Shown here: piece by piece, positions 42,636 through 51,600 of the stretch
How the letters are laid out: each line of letters begins with the position of its first letter
Position numbering within the stretch: position 1 is the stretch's first letter
Source of the DNA: Acetomicrobium sp. S15 = DSM 107314
GTDB lineage: Bacteria; Synergistota; Synergistia; Synergistales; Thermosynergistaceae
Reading direction: 5' to 3'
NCBI RefSeq assembly: GCF_016125955.1
Contig: NZ_JADEVE010000221.1
Location: 1 to 63,988, forward strand
Length of the DNA: 63,988 nucleotides
Position numbers and translations under genes: made by a program
Notes under the pieces: generated by a model
What the model saw: the letters and a program-made list of their open reading frames with translations, nothing else
Told to the model about the DNA's origin: nothing
Database searches by the model: none

Positions 42636-43609
42636 CCTCTGCGTTTCATGAGCCTTTTTCGGAAGACCAGAACGAAGATTTTGACGAGGATGAATTCAAG
42701 GGGACGAGCGTCTCCCTTGGAGCCGCAGAAGACAACCCAAGGCTCGATCTCTTCCTCGCAAAGGAGTTGGGTGTATCTCGCTCTTACGCCAAGAGCCTCG
42801 TTATCGAGGGCAGAGTTCGCACCCTGAGAGAGGAAGCCCGCCTGAAGCCGTCGAGCAAGGTTCGGGCGGGTGCGAGTTTTGTGATATCCCTCCCGCCGCC
42901 TCGCGAGCTCGAGCTGGAGCCGGAACCCGTGGCGTTCGGCGTGGTATACGAAGACGATGACATCGCCGTGATCGACAAGCCGGCCGGGTTGGTGGTCGCT
43001 CCCGCTCCGGGCCATTGGAGGGGAACGCTGCTCCATGGCCTCCTGTATCGTTTTCCGTCTATGAGGGTTATAAACGGCACAGAGAGACCGGGCATGGTCC
43101 ATCGCCTCGATGCCGGCACATCCGGCTTGATGGTGGTGGCCAAAAACCTTCATGCTCAGGGCTTCCTGATGGAGTTGTTTCGTCAGAGGAAGGTCAAAAA
43201 GGAATACATCGCCTTGGTCAAGGGATCTCTTCCCCGCAAAGAGGGGTCCGTAGACGCGCCGATAGGGAGGGACCCGAAGAACAGGTTGCGCATGGCGGTT
43301 GTCCCTCACGGCAAGCCTGCCGTTACGCGTTACGAAGTATTATGGCTTCGTCAGGGATGTTCGCTCACGATTTGCCGTCCGGTCACCGGAAGGACGCACC
43401 AGATCCGCGTCCACATGTCGTATTTGGGCTGTCCTATCGTAGGGGATATCCTCTATTCGCCTAAAAGCGACGAGCGCCTCGACCGCCCTTTCCTCCATGC
43501 GTGGCGACTTGCCTTCCCTCACCCGACGAGGGGTGAAGTTATAAACTTTCGTTCCTTCCTGCCTCCCGACCTGCGCCAATTTCTTCGAGGGAGGTTTTCC
43601 ACGCCGTAG
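42632..43609 (+). CDS. rluA: RluA-family ribosomal RNA pseudouridine synthase
   Basis: Isomerises uridines in rRNA. The 325-aa protein has an acidic N-terminal extension (DFDEDEF), an S4 RNA-binding domain (RLDLFLAKELGVSRSYAKSL), and the catalytic domain with MVHRLDAGTSGLMVVAK, whose Asp is the nucleophile. ATP-independent. GTG 42632 is chosen because it overlaps the previous stop (GTGA) and GAAGGG lies just upstream. Its last 71 bases overlap the rqcH gene on the other strand. Specificity (RluC, RluD or other) is not decided. Confidence 0.9.
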   Translation: MTSAFHEPFSEDQNEDFDEDEFKGTSVSLGAAEDNPRLDLFLAKELGVSRSYAKSLVIEGRVRTLREEARLKPSSKVRAGASFVISLPPPRELELEPEPVAFGVVYEDDDIAVIDKPAGLVVAPAPGHWRGTLLHGLLYRFPSMRVINGTERPGMVHRLDAGTSGLMVVAKNLHAQGFLMELFRQRKVKKEYIALVKGSLPRKEGSVDAPIGRDPKNRLRMAVVPHGKPAVTRYEVLWLRQGCSLTICRPVTGRTHQIRVHMSYLGCPIVGDILYSPKSDERLDRPFLHAWRLAFPHPTRGEVINFRSFLPPDLRQFLRGRFSTP

Positions 43610-45212
43610 GCGATACTACGAGGCTCTTGGCGTCCGTGTAGGTGACGTGAGCCATGCTGCCCGGAATAGCTCTCACATGTTTTTTGAGCGTGTAATCAAC
43701 GGTGACCTTCTCTGCGAGCCTGGCCTTGCTGTAGTAGGCGGCCAACGATGCCGCAAAGAGAAGGGCTTTTTCGCTCATCCCCCCGCCTGTGATAACGACG
43801 TGGGACCCCGGGATATCTTTGGCGTGCAGCCACATGTCGTTCGGGCGAGCGGCCTTGAAGGTGACGAACCTGTTGCCTTTGGCGTTTAAACCCACCAATA
43901 TACGCCCTCCCTCCGGGAGCCTGAAGGTCAGATGCGGCGGGGTGCTCTCGACCCTACGCCCGCGTTCCTTTTTGGCGGCGATTTCGTCCAGGAGTGGCTT
44001 GACTTCGTCGGGGAATTCGAGGATCCCCAACATCTCGATCTCCTCTTCAACTTCGGCGATTTCTTTTACGAGTTTGTCCCGTTTCGCTTCGAGCGGCTTT
44101 ATGTCCCTTTTGTATTTCTTAAAAAGAGAAAAATAACGCTTCGCGTTCTCTATAGCAGATTTGTCGGGGTCGAGCGGAATCTCTACAGGCCCTTCCTCCT
44201 TCCAGCCCTGAAGGGTTACCTTCTCCGTGCCTGGCGATACGCTGTCGGCATAAGCCAAAAGGATCTCTCCCCAGTAAGACCATCGCGAAGCCATATGTGT
44301 GCTTTGGATGACCCTTTCTACACCCTGCAATTTGTTGCGCAGCAGCTTGACCTTTGAGAGCATGGCTTTGCGGACGCACAGTTTTGCTTCCCCTACATAG
44401 CTTGCAAGTGTCGGCAAAAAGGTGGTTTCACGGCACGCCGATAGGGGGGATCCCGCAATAGCCCTCGCTTCGGGCAAGAGTTTCGGAAAGACCGCAAGGT
44501 AGTTGTTTATCTTCTGCACGACGAAGGCGTGGTTCCATCCTTCGTCTAACAGCGAAGATATGAGGGCGCGCCACTCCTCGGGCGAGTAAAGCTCCCAGTG
44601 CGTTTCTATGTGCCGCAAAAGGCCGGGACCGAGCCCTTTAAGCCTGCTTAAGTTTTCTCGCGTTAAGGCGACTTCCTCGAGCGTCACGCCGTCGAAGGGA
44701 GGCGGAACTTTGTACGGAAGCCCAGGAAGGAGGGATCTGTAGCGGTTTTCATCTCTGTGGACGTGTCGCGCGCACTCCACTATGCGGTCAGATTCGTCTA
44801 AAATGAGCAAGTTCGAAAACTTCCCCGTGGCTTCCAGCACCAAAGCCCTCGTCGAGGCAGCGCCGGCTCCCAGGCTCCTGCGAAAGGAGAACTTCAAAAC
44901 GCGGTCGTCGCCGATCTGCTCTATGTCTTCCAGCGCGTATCCCGCTATGTGACACTTTAGCGCTTCTTTGATGGGCGGGACCTTTTTCGCCCACCCCTTT
45001 ATTTCCTTCAGGTCAGAGGGGGAAATGCGGGAAAGCCCGTAAAATCTGGCATCCCAGGAGAAGAAAAGCCATTCCCTCCCAAAGCCCAGCGCGGCCCACT
45101 GATCTCCTGCCTCTGCGGATATCGCCTTGCTTCTTTTGTACGATGCGGAAAGTTCCCTCTCCCAGGCTTTTACCATCTCCGGCCCTATTGTCGCTCCGAC
45201 GACTGTTGTCAT
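43539..45212 (-). CDS. rqcH: NFACT/RqcH-family ribosome quality-control protein
   Basis: Homologue of Rqc2/NEMF and FbpA. Bacterial RqcH binds stalled 50S subunits and adds alanine tails to nascent chains. The 557-aa protein has a divergent NFACT-N domain (residues about 1-200), a central coiled coil near KAIRDKLVKEIAEVEEE-like text, and a C-terminal NFACT-R domain with ARPNDMWLHAKDIPGSHVV. ATG 45212 follows GGAGGAAG. It ends 71 bases inside the rluA gene. The classic N-terminal start motif of the family is poorly conserved here. Confidence 0.85.
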   Translation of the reverse strand: MTTVVGATIGPEMVKAWERELSASYKRSKAISAEAGDQWAALGFGREWLFFSWDARFYGLSRISPSDLKEIKGWAKKVPPIKEALKCHIAGYALEDIEQIGDDRVLKFSFRRSLGAGAASTRALVLEATGKFSNLLILDESDRIVECARHVHRDENRYRSLLPGLPYKVPPPFDGVTLEEVALTRENLSRLKGLGPGLLRHIETHWELYSPEEWRALISSLLDEGWNHAFVVQKINNYLAVFPKLLPEARAIAGSPLSACRETTFLPTLASYVGEAKLCVRKAMLSKVKLLRNKLQGVERVIQSTHMASRWSYWGEILLAYADSVSPGTEKVTLQGWKEEGPVEIPLDPDKSAIENAKRYFSLFKKYKRDIKPLEAKRDKLVKEIAEVEEEIEMLGILEFPDEVKPLLDEIAAKKERGRRVESTPPHLTFRLPEGGRILVGLNAKGNRFVTFKAARPNDMWLHAKDIPGSHVVITGGGMSEKALLFAASLAAYYSKARLAEKVTVDYTLKKHVRAIPGSMAHVTYTDAKSLVVSPTAWKTSLEEIGAGREAGRNESL

Positions 45213-45536
45213 CGATTCTTCCTCCACCCATTAATATGCGTCTTGCAGTGAACGATTATAGCGCTCTTAAACCCTTAATGGCCGGGTAAAGATGCCATGA
45301 CGAAGGGCCTTTTAGAAGCCCTGCGCCTGCGCGCAGAGGCTAAAGACATCCGTGCCGAAAGGGCGTATACTAACCTAAAGAGATAACCTTGTTTTTCATG
45401 TCCTTTTATACTCGACGGGGATAGCCTTGAAAAATTTTAGCGGAGCAGTTCAATTTTAAATTTTAAGATAAATCGTCCGATATCGCAAAACGTGAGCCTC
45501 GCTTTATGGTAACGCCGTCTTGGCGTTCGTTTCAGC
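45213..45536. other. Intergenic stretch between rqcH and lat
   Basis: About 320 bases without a gene, with small hairpins (AACGCC/GGCGTT near 45510-45526; CTGCGC/GCGCAG near 45320) that lack U-runs. Nothing points to an RNA gene. Confidence 0.45.
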
Positions 45537-45565
45537 TTGACCCCTTTTCTATATGGCCTTAGAAT
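45537..45565 (+). promoter_or_regulatory. Promoter of the lysine 6-aminotransferase gene
   Basis: TTGACC (45537-45542) and TAGAAT (45560-45565) with a 17-base spacer, ending 58 bases before the start codon. Confidence 0.65.
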
Positions 45566-45622
45566 CGAAAATAAACTGGGGCGTCTTAAAAATTTAGAGA
45601 GCTTAGTTGGGAGGTTTGAACG

Positions 45623-46984
45623 ATGACGCAGGTCAAGTGGGGAGTAAAACCGGAGGATGTGTTCTCGATACTTGAGAAGTGGATCCTGCGAGATGGCTTC
45701 GACATAGTGATCGACATGGAGCGTTCCAAGGGCAGCCGCATCGTGGACGCCGTTACCGGTGATGAGTGGCTCGATTTTTATACATTCTTTGCCTCGGCTC
45801 CCTTCGGCATGAACCATCCGAAGTTGGCCAACGACGAATTCAAGGAGAAGATCTTCCGCGCCGCCATAAACAAGGTGGCCAACTCCGATATATATACGGT
45901 TGAGATGGCAGAATTCGTGAAGGTCTTTACCGAAGTGGCACTTCCGCCCGGTTTCGCGCATCTCTTTTTCATCGACTACGGCACGCTGGCGATCGAAAAC
46001 GCCTTCAAGGTGGCTATGGACTGGAAGGTGCGTAAGCTCCTTTCGCGCGGCAAAATTTCTAAAGGCGACGCCGTATCCGGCAAAAAAGGTACAAAGGTCA
46101 TTCACTTTAGAGAGGCCTTTCACGGCAGGAGCGGTTATACGCTCTCCGTGACGAACACGGCAGATCCGAGAAAACACTTCTACTTCGCCAAATACGGCTG
46201 GCCCAGGGTCATAAATCCCAAGATCGCATGGCCATTAGAGGAACATCTTTCCGTCGTGGAATGGCTTGAGTCAGTGGCTGTAAGCCAGATCGAGCAGGCC
46301 TTCTGGGACAATCCGGACGACATATGCGCCATCGTCATCGAGACCATCCAGGGCGAGGGCGGGGACAACCACTTCAGGACGGAATTCTTTAAGAAGTTGC
46401 GCAATCTGGCGGATGAGAATGAAGCCATGTTGATATTTGATGAGGTCCAGTGCGGCATGGGGATAACGGGGAAAATGTGGGCCTTCGAGCACCATGGTGT
46501 GGCGCCCGATATATTTGCCTTCGGCAAGAAATCGCAAGTCTGCGGCATCGCCGTAAGCCCGCGCGTTGACGAGGTGGACGAGAATTGCTTCCGCGTATCG
46601 AGCCGCATAAACTCGACCTGGGGAGGCAACATATGCGACATGGTTCGCGCCACGAGATATCTTGAGATATACAGGGACGACCATGTGCTCGATTACGTCT
46701 CTTCGCAGGCCGGGCCGCGACTGATGCAGGGGTTGGAGGAATTGCAGAAAGACTTTCCCGGCCTCGTCTCCAACGTCAGGGGCAAGGGGTTGATGTGCGC
46801 CTTCGACCTTCCCTCATCTCAAGTTCGTGACGCATTTTTGCAGCGCGCTCGCGAAAATAAGGTCCTCATTCTGCCCTGCGGCAGCCGCTCGATACGTTTT
46901 AGGCCTGCCCTCAACGTCTCGTTTGAGGATATGGACAGCGGCCTTGAGGCGATTCGTCGTTGCCTCGCAAAGCTCTCCGGTTGA
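45623..46984 (+). CDS. lat: L-lysine 6-aminotransferase
   Basis: Class III aminotransferase of 453 aa, using PLP to move the epsilon-amino group of lysine to 2-oxoglutarate. Alpha-aminoadipate semialdehyde is the product. The PLP lysine is in FAFGKKSQVCG. NHFRTEFFKKLR, DEVQCGMGITGKMW and NSTWGGNICDMVR match L-lysine 6-transaminases more closely than other omega-aminotransferases. The gene is alone behind its own promoter. The enzyme is mostly known from actinomycete beta-lactam clusters and Flavobacterium; here a lysine-degrading role is more likely. Confidence 0.88.
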   Translation: MTQVKWGVKPEDVFSILEKWILRDGFDIVIDMERSKGSRIVDAVTGDEWLDFYTFFASAPFGMNHPKLANDEFKEKIFRAAINKVANSDIYTVEMAEFVKVFTEVALPPGFAHLFFIDYGTLAIENAFKVAMDWKVRKLLSRGKISKGDAVSGKKGTKVIHFREAFHGRSGYTLSVTNTADPRKHFYFAKYGWPRVINPKIAWPLEEHLSVVEWLESVAVSQIEQAFWDNPDDICAIVIETIQGEGGDNHFRTEFFKKLRNLADENEAMLIFDEVQCGMGITGKMWAFEHHGVAPDIFAFGKKSQVCGIAVSPRVDEVDENCFRVSSRINSTWGGNICDMVRATRYLEIYRDDHVLDYVSSQAGPRLMQGLEELQKDFPGLVSNVRGKGLMCAFDLPSSQVRDAFLQRARENKVLILPCGSRSIRFRPALNVSFEDMDSGLEAIRRCLAKLSG

Positions 46985-47068
46985 ACCGGATGTGTTCGCT
47001 AAAGGGCTGGTTGCGTCTTTGGCTTTGCGATCCACTACTTAGCCCGTAAAACATAGGAGGATGGCGGT

Positions 47069-48133
47069 GTGGTGAATTTTTGGTCTGAGATAAACTGGCA
47101 GCTGATCCTCTCGCTGGTCGTGATAGGTGGCTTGGTGGCCTACCTCGGCGACATAGTCGGGACGCGCATAGGAAAGCGCAGGATCTCCCTCTTCGGCTTG
47201 AGGCCTCGCCACACCTCCTCGATTATAACTGTCGTCACTGGTATTTTGATAGTAGCCGGGACATTCGTCGTGTTGGCCGCAACTTCCGAGACGGTTCATA
47301 CCGCCCTATTCAGCATGAAATTCATACAACGCCAGATTTCAAGCCTCACAGAGCAGCTTCAGGAGAGCCGTCAGGAGCTTGAGGAGTTGGAAACGGAGCG
47401 GGACAGCTTGAGATCTCAAGTGGACGACCTCACCGCGAGGCGGCGCAGCCTCGAGGAAGAGGTGGCCAATCTGAAAAAAGAGGCAGAGGAGCTGCGCCGC
47501 GGTTTAGAGCAGATGCGCGAGGAGCGCATTTTGGCCTTCGCCGGCGAGCTCTTGGGACAGGTGTCGGTTGGGCCGAACGCGAGCGCAGAAGAGGTCCAGG
47601 AGGCCTTGAATGCGCTGGTGAGGCAGGTGGCCGTCATGGCTTCGCTGCGTATAGGCACAAGGCCAGAAGACGTCACCGTGGCGATTCCGGAAGATCAATG
47701 GAAAAAAACGACTGAGCAGCTCGTGGGAGCTCCCGAAAAGTATGTCATTCGCATGATCGCCGAGTCGAACCTCGTGCGAGGCGACGCCGTCCACGGCATT
47801 TTGGAGTTGCACGAGAGCCGCCTCATATACCGCAGCGGGCAAGAACTCATAAGCCACACCTTCACCGAGCCGCTATCGAGGGAGAAGGCAGAGGAAGAGC
47901 TTTTGTCGCTGCTACAACAGGTCAACAGTCGCTCTGTGGCCGACGGCATTTTGCGCGACCCATTGCGCGGCACCGTAGGTAACATCTCGGCGAGCGACTT
48001 CTTCGACGCCGTCGACGAATTGGTCGACAAAGAGCCTCCCTTCTCGGTGACGATAGAGGCGAGCGATGACATCTATACAGAGGGGCCTGTGAGGGTTAAA
48101 ATAAAAGTTGAGGGGATTCCCTCTCATACTTAA
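47069..48133 (+). CDS. DUF3084-like membrane and coiled-coil protein
   Basis: A 354-aa protein. Residues about 10-30 and 50-75 are membrane segments (LSLVVIGGLVAYLGDIVG and a second), with FGLRPRHTSSIITVVTG between them. A long coiled coil (about 85-150) and a soluble C-terminal domain follow. This order matches DUF3084 proteins, whose role is unknown. GTG 47069 follows AGGAGG. Three small genes follow on the same strand. Confidence 0.82.
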   Translation: MVNFWSEINWQLILSLVVIGGLVAYLGDIVGTRIGKRRISLFGLRPRHTSSIITVVTGILIVAGTFVVLAATSETVHTALFSMKFIQRQISSLTEQLQESRQELEELETERDSLRSQVDDLTARRRSLEEEVANLKKEAEELRRGLEQMREERILAFAGELLGQVSVGPNASAEEVQEALNALVRQVAVMASLRIGTRPEDVTVAIPEDQWKKTTEQLVGAPEKYVIRMIAESNLVRGDAVHGILELHESRLIYRSGQELISHTFTEPLSREKAEEELLSLLQQVNSRSVADGILRDPLRGTVGNISASDFFDAVDELVDKEPPFSVTIEASDDIYTEGPVRVKIKVEGIPSHT

Positions 48134-48144
48134 GAGGAGCGCGA

Positions 48145-48387
48145 TTGAAGATGCTGATCGTTGCGTGTCAAGTCTGCGGTGAGGTGAAGGTCCTTGCCGG
48201 GGCGCCCGATTCCGACGGTATGGCTCGTATACACTGGGTGTGTGGGCAGTGCGGCAGCGGCCAAGTGGTTCAGGTTCCGGTCAAGCAGGACGCGCGTGGC
48301 GATTTGCGCCGGATCATAGGCGGGCTTTGCGTTACGAAGTGCGGCGAATATGTGACCGCAGAGGGATCGTCGGAGGAAGAGGGGTAA
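48145..48387 (+). CDS. Small zinc-ribbon hypothetical protein
   Basis: An 80-aa protein with two CxxC pairs, CQVCGE and CGQCGS, that would hold one zinc; a further CVTKC follows near the C terminus. Start may be TTG 48145 (five bases after GAGGAG) or ATG 48151. It lies 12 bases from the DUF3084 stop, so both are likely co-transcribed. Confidence 0.68.
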   Translation: MKMLIVACQVCGEVKVLAGAPDSDGMARIHWVCGQCGSGQVVQVPVKQDARGDLRRIIGGLCVTKCGEYVTAEGSSEEEG

Positions 48388-48399
48388 CCCGACAGGGCG

Positions 48400-48825
48400 A
48401 TGCCCAAGACTGAGGGGTACCTTTTCTACGACAGTGCACGCGCCATCACTCCTGAGGAGCTGCAGGAACTCTATCGCTTTGCCTACTGGGGTAAAAGCCG
48501 CACAATAGACCAGATAGCGCGCATGCTGTCTAACAGCAGTATGTGTTTTTCCGTGCGCCACGAGGGGAAGGTCGTCGCCTTTTGCAGGGTGCTCACCGAC
48601 TTCGTTTTTCGCGCCTCTTTATGGGACTTTCTCGTCCATCCCGATCACCAGGGCAAGGGCGTCGGGTCTGCGCTTGTCGATTACGCTTTAAATCACCCGG
48701 CCATCAAGGATATTCCGCTCATCATCACATATACGCGCGATCTGGCCTCTTTTCTCGAACGCCACGGTTTTGAAGGCGATGAAGGCGCTTTGATCTTACT
48801 GCGGCGCCCTTTGGAATATTCGTGA
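48400..48825 (+). CDS. GNAT-family N-acetyltransferase
   Basis: A 141-aa acetyltransferase. The acetyl-CoA motif is HPDHQGKGVGSALVDYAL in the middle, preceded by SLWDFLV. Substrate unknown; such small GNATs often act on amines or peptides. It follows the zinc-ribbon gene by 12 bases and precedes the metK promoter. Confidence 0.82.
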   Translation: MPKTEGYLFYDSARAITPEELQELYRFAYWGKSRTIDQIARMLSNSSMCFSVRHEGKVVAFCRVLTDFVFRASLWDFLVHPDHQGKGVGSALVDYALNHPAIKDIPLIITYTRDLASFLERHGFEGDEGALILLRRPLEYS

Positions 48826-48831
48826 GGGGGC

Positions 48832-48860
48832 TTGACAGTTTACCTCTAAGAGGGTATAAG
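48832..48860 (+). promoter_or_regulatory. Promoter of metK
   Basis: TTGACA (48832-48837), 17 bases, TATAAG (48855-48860). It implies a leader RNA of about 115 bases before the ATG at 48982. Confidence 0.75.
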
Positions 48861-48864
48861 GAAC

Positions 48865-48975
48865 GTCGTCAAAAAATAACCCCCGCATAGGCGGGCCCTG
48901 GATGCTGATGACATATCGGCGCTGGGGCTTTTGTTGTGAGCCCAGGAGGCCGTCTAAGGGGGAGTCTGGGAGGTG
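48865..48975 (+). promoter_or_regulatory. Structured metK leader, possible riboswitch
   Basis: Helices: GTCGTC (48865-48870) with GATGAC (48907-48912), enclosing hairpin CCCGC/GCGGG (48882-48895). A second stem is CGGC-CTGGGGC (48917-48928) with GCCCAG-GCCG (48940-48952). CCCAG (48941-48945) can pair alternatively with CTGGG (48966-48970), which overlaps the ribosome site GGGAGG (48968-48973). That is the geometry of translational control. I do not recognise a SAM-I consensus. Because the gene makes SAM, feedback by SAM is an attractive but unproven idea. Confidence 0.5.
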
Positions 48976-48981
48976 TTTCTC

Positions 48982-50184
48982 ATGCCCGTGGGGCGCTTCC
49001 TGGTAACTTCGGAATCTGCCACCGAAGGTCACCCTGATAAGTTGGCCGATCAGATTTCAGATGGCATATTGGATGCCATACTGACCGAAGATCCGATGGG
49101 GCGTGTGGCTTGCGAGACGTTGGTCACGACCGGCTTGGTTATGATAGCCGGAGAGATAACTACCAGTTGTTACGTGGATATACCTCGACTTGCGCGCTCA
49201 ATAGTAAAAGATGTGGGCTATACCAGGGCCAAGTACGGCTTCGACGGTGACACCTGTGCCGTCGTCACTGCCATAGACGAGCAGTCTCCGGATATCGCCC
49301 AAGGGGTCAACCGCGCCTTAGAGGTGCGGGAGTCCGAGATGGACGATGACGAGATAGACCGTATAGGTGCCGGCGATCAGGGCATGATGATAGGATATGC
49401 CACCAACGAGACCGAAGAGCTCATGCCTATACCGATAACGCTCGCTCATAAGCTGGCCAGGCGGTTGGCCTTCGTTCGCAAGGCCAAAACTCTTCCTTAT
49501 CTTCGCCCGGACGGCAAGACACAGGTGACCGTGGAATACGAAGCGGACAAACCTAAGCGCGTTAGTGCCATAGTGGTATCGGCCCAACACCATCCGGCGG
49601 TAGAGCAAAAACAGCTCTGCGATGAGATAAAAGAGCATGTCATCGATGTCGTTGTCCCTCCCGAGATGGTGGACGAGCGCACCAAGATATTCATTAACCC
49701 CACCGGGCGTTTTGTGGTCGGCGGGCCTCTTGCCGACACCGGCCTCACGGGGCGGAAGATCATGGTGGATACTTACGGGAGCGTGGTGCCTCACGGGGGC
49801 GGCTGTTTTTCGGGGAAAGATCCTACGAAGGTGGACCGCACCGGAGCATATATGGCCAGATACGCGGCCAAAAATGTGGTCGCCTCGGGGTTGGCCGATA
49901 AGTGCTTGATCCAGGTCGCCTACGCCATAGGCGTAGCCAGGCCTTTGGCCATCTATGTCGATACGTTCGGGACCGGCAATGTTTCCGATGAGGAGATAAC
50001 GCACCTGGTGAAGGAGCATTTCGACTTTCGCCCTGCCGCCATGATCCGCGATCTGGATTTGAGGAAGCCCCAGTACAGACCCTTGGCGGCTTACGGCCAC
50101 ATGGGGCGGATCGACCTCGACCCGATCCCTGCGTGGGAGCGCACGGATCGCGCTCAAGACTTGCGCCGAGCTGCGGGTGCTTAG
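48982..50184 (+). CDS. metK: S-adenosylmethionine synthetase
   Basis: Makes SAM from methionine and ATP. The 400-aa protein shows [30 protein letters not shown] and [18 protein letters not shown] 48982 is selected because GGGAGG lies eight bases upstream. It has its own promoter and a structured leader. Confidence 0.96.
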   Translation: MPVGRFLVTSESATEGHPDKLADQISDGILDAILTEDPMGRVACETLVTTGLVMIAGEITTSCYVDIPRLARSIVKDVGYTRAKYGFDGDTCAVVTAIDEQSPDIAQGVNRALEVRESEMDDDEIDRIGAGDQGMMIGYATNETEELMPIPITLAHKLARRLAFVRKAKTLPYLRPDGKTQVTVEYEADKPKRVSAIVVSAQHHPAVEQKQLCDEIKEHVIDVVVPPEMVDERTKIFINPTGRFVVGGPLADTGLTGRKIMVDTYGSVVPHGGGCFSGKDPTKVDRTGAYMARYAAKNVVASGLADKCLIQVAYAIGVARPLAIYVDTFGTGNVSDEEITHLVKEHFDFRPAAMIRDLDLRKPQYRPLAAYGHMGRIDLDPIPAWERTDRAQDLRRAAGA

Positions 50185-50228
50185 GCACGTTGCACAGGCG
50201 TTATCTTTTCGGTATTTCGAGGACTTTC

Positions 50229-50864
50229 TTGGATGTGGCGAGCCACATGGTCTTTCCCGTCCATTGTCCGGTTTGCGGTAAGGCAGGCGTGGTGGCGTGT
50301 CAGGCCTGCCTTGATGCTCTCATCTCGCCTAAACCTCCCAAATGTCTCCTTTGCGGTAAGTCCTTCCCGTGCCCTTCACATCCTGCGTCGCCGGCTCTTC
50401 TTTTCGGTGCGTTGCACGACGGCAAGGCGCGTGATCTCGTTTTGCGCCTCAAGTACGACGGATATAAGGCTTTGGGAAGGGAAATGGGGCGCGCCTTGGC
50501 GAGGAATTTGCGAAGGCCCGAGGGAGAGCTGCTCGCTCCCGTGCCATTGCACAGGCGGAGCGAACGACCGTATAACCAAGCCCGCGCACTGGCTTGTGGG
50601 GTTTCCGATGTATGGGGAATCCCGACCGAAGAAGGGCTTAAGTGGATCGCGGATGTGGAGCCCCAGACGAGACTCGGCGCTTCCTCCCGCAGGACCTTGC
50701 CCAAGGGCGCGCTCGAGTGGAGGGGTTTGCCCTTGAATGGGAAGGCCGTTATAATTGTCGATGACGTATGCACGACGGGCTCTACGCTTTCGTGCGCGGC
50801 ATGCGCCGTCGAGAGGGCCGGCGGCTTTCCAGCGGCTGCGATTGCTTGGAGCGTCTCGCTTTGA
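50229..50864 (+). CDS. comF: ComF-family amidophosphoribosyltransferase-like protein
   Basis: A 211-aa protein with an N-terminal zinc ribbon (CPVCGK...CQACLD, CLLCGK) and a phosphoribosyltransferase domain with AVIIVDDVCTTGSTL. It resembles ComFC, needed for DNA uptake in competent bacteria, though its exact reaction is unresolved. TTG 50229, five bases after GAGGA, is used; ATG 50247 is the alternative. No other competence gene is in the window. Confidence 0.82.
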   Translation: MDVASHMVFPVHCPVCGKAGVVACQACLDALISPKPPKCLLCGKSFPCPSHPASPALLFGALHDGKARDLVLRLKYDGYKALGREMGRALARNLRRPEGELLAPVPLHRRSERPYNQARALACGVSDVWGIPTEEGLKWIADVEPQTRLGASSRRTLPKGALEWRGLPLNGKAVIIVDDVCTTGSTLSCAACAVERAGGFPAAAIAWSVSL

Positions 50865-50895
50865 GAGACGACTCTTGCGTAAAGGGGGTAGGGAG

Positions 50896-51216
50896 TTGGC
50901 GTGCAAAGAATTGAATCAACAGGGTTTGCAAATGCTCACGAGAGAGATCGTCGAGACGGCTCATCCGCTTAAAATAGTGCTTTTCGGGAAAGCGGACGAA
51001 AGTGGGTGGACGAACGACCTCGACTTGCTCGTTGTAGTGCCCGAGGAGGTCTCCCTCAGGCAGACTGCCTTTATGCTGCGAGAACGCATGCGCTGCATGG
51101 CCGTTCCCTTTAAGCTCATAATAACTACCCCCAACGACTTAGAGAAACCAAAACGCCCCCTCGGTCTGATCTACCGCCACATAATTGAAAGCGGAAGGGT
51201 GATTTACGCTGCTTAA
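50896..51216 (+). CDS. Small nucleotidyltransferase-domain protein
   Basis: A 106-aa MNT-type fold: KIVLFGKADESGWTNDLDLLVV has the G-x(n)-DLD catalytic spacing, with Lys in place of the usual Ser after the Gly. Such single-domain proteins are often antitoxin partners of HEPN proteins, but no HEPN gene is adjacent. The start is uncertain; TTG 50896, seven bases after AAGGGGG, is the best. Confidence 0.65.
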   Translation: MACKELNQQGLQMLTREIVETAHPLKIVLFGKADESGWTNDLDLLVVVPEEVSLRQTAFMLRERMRCMAVPFKLIITTPNDLEKPKRPLGLIYRHIIESGRVIYAA

Positions 51217-51235
51217 AAAAGAGGGGAAGTGCCTC

Positions 51236-51263
51236 TAAAGCCCTCGTCGGCTGTGGCCGAAAC
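51236..51263 (+). promoter_or_regulatory. Sigma-28-like flagellar promoter upstream of flgM
   Basis: TAAAGCCC (51236-51243), then 12 bases, then GCCGAAAC (51256-51263). The flagellar consensus is TAAAGTTT, 11 bases, GCCGATAA. The spacer is one base long and two of the last three bases differ. Position in front of flgM-flgN-flgK-flgL supports it. Confidence 0.45.
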
Positions 51264-51305
51264 TTATATGTCTTGAGGGTGAAGAAAGAATGGCGGGTGA
51301 GCGCT

Positions 51306-51596
51306 ATGATAGACAAAATTAGAGGTATCTTCGGGACTCAGCCGGTGGATAAGGTAAGGCAGCAGAAAACAGAGGTCAAAGAGCGAAAGGATAAGGCCGA
51401 CGGCGTCGAGGTCAGCCCTTTCGCCAAAGAGTTGGCTGCTGCGTCCGCTGAGATGAAAAAGATCCCCGATGTGCGGCAAGAGAAGGTAGAACAGATCAAA
51501 AAAGAAATAGAAGGCGGAACCTACTCTCCCGACTTGCGCGAAGTAGCGCGGAGGCTTTTTCTGGCCGGCATATTGAGAGAAGACAAGGAAAGTTAA
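51306..51596 (+). CDS. flgM: Negative regulator of flagellin synthesis (anti-sigma-28 factor)
   Basis: A 96-aa FlgM. The C-terminal half, KVEQIKKEIEGGTYSPDLREV and ARRLFLAGILRE, is the sigma-28-binding part. The N-terminal part is charged and probably disordered. ATG 51306 gives the typical FlgM length; the preceding 11 codons seem to be untranslated. It heads the flgM-flgN-flgK-flgL block. Confidence 0.85.
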   Translation: MIDKIRGIFGTQPVDKVRQQKTEVKERKDKADGVEVSPFAKELAAASAEMKKIPDVRQEKVEQIKKEIEGGTYSPDLREVARRLFLAGILREDKES

Positions 51597-51600
51597 GATT

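Noticed and set aside
48861-48981. A SAM-I riboswitch before metK
   Set aside because: The conserved SAM-I core and kink-turn segments are not found; the element is reported as unclassified instead.
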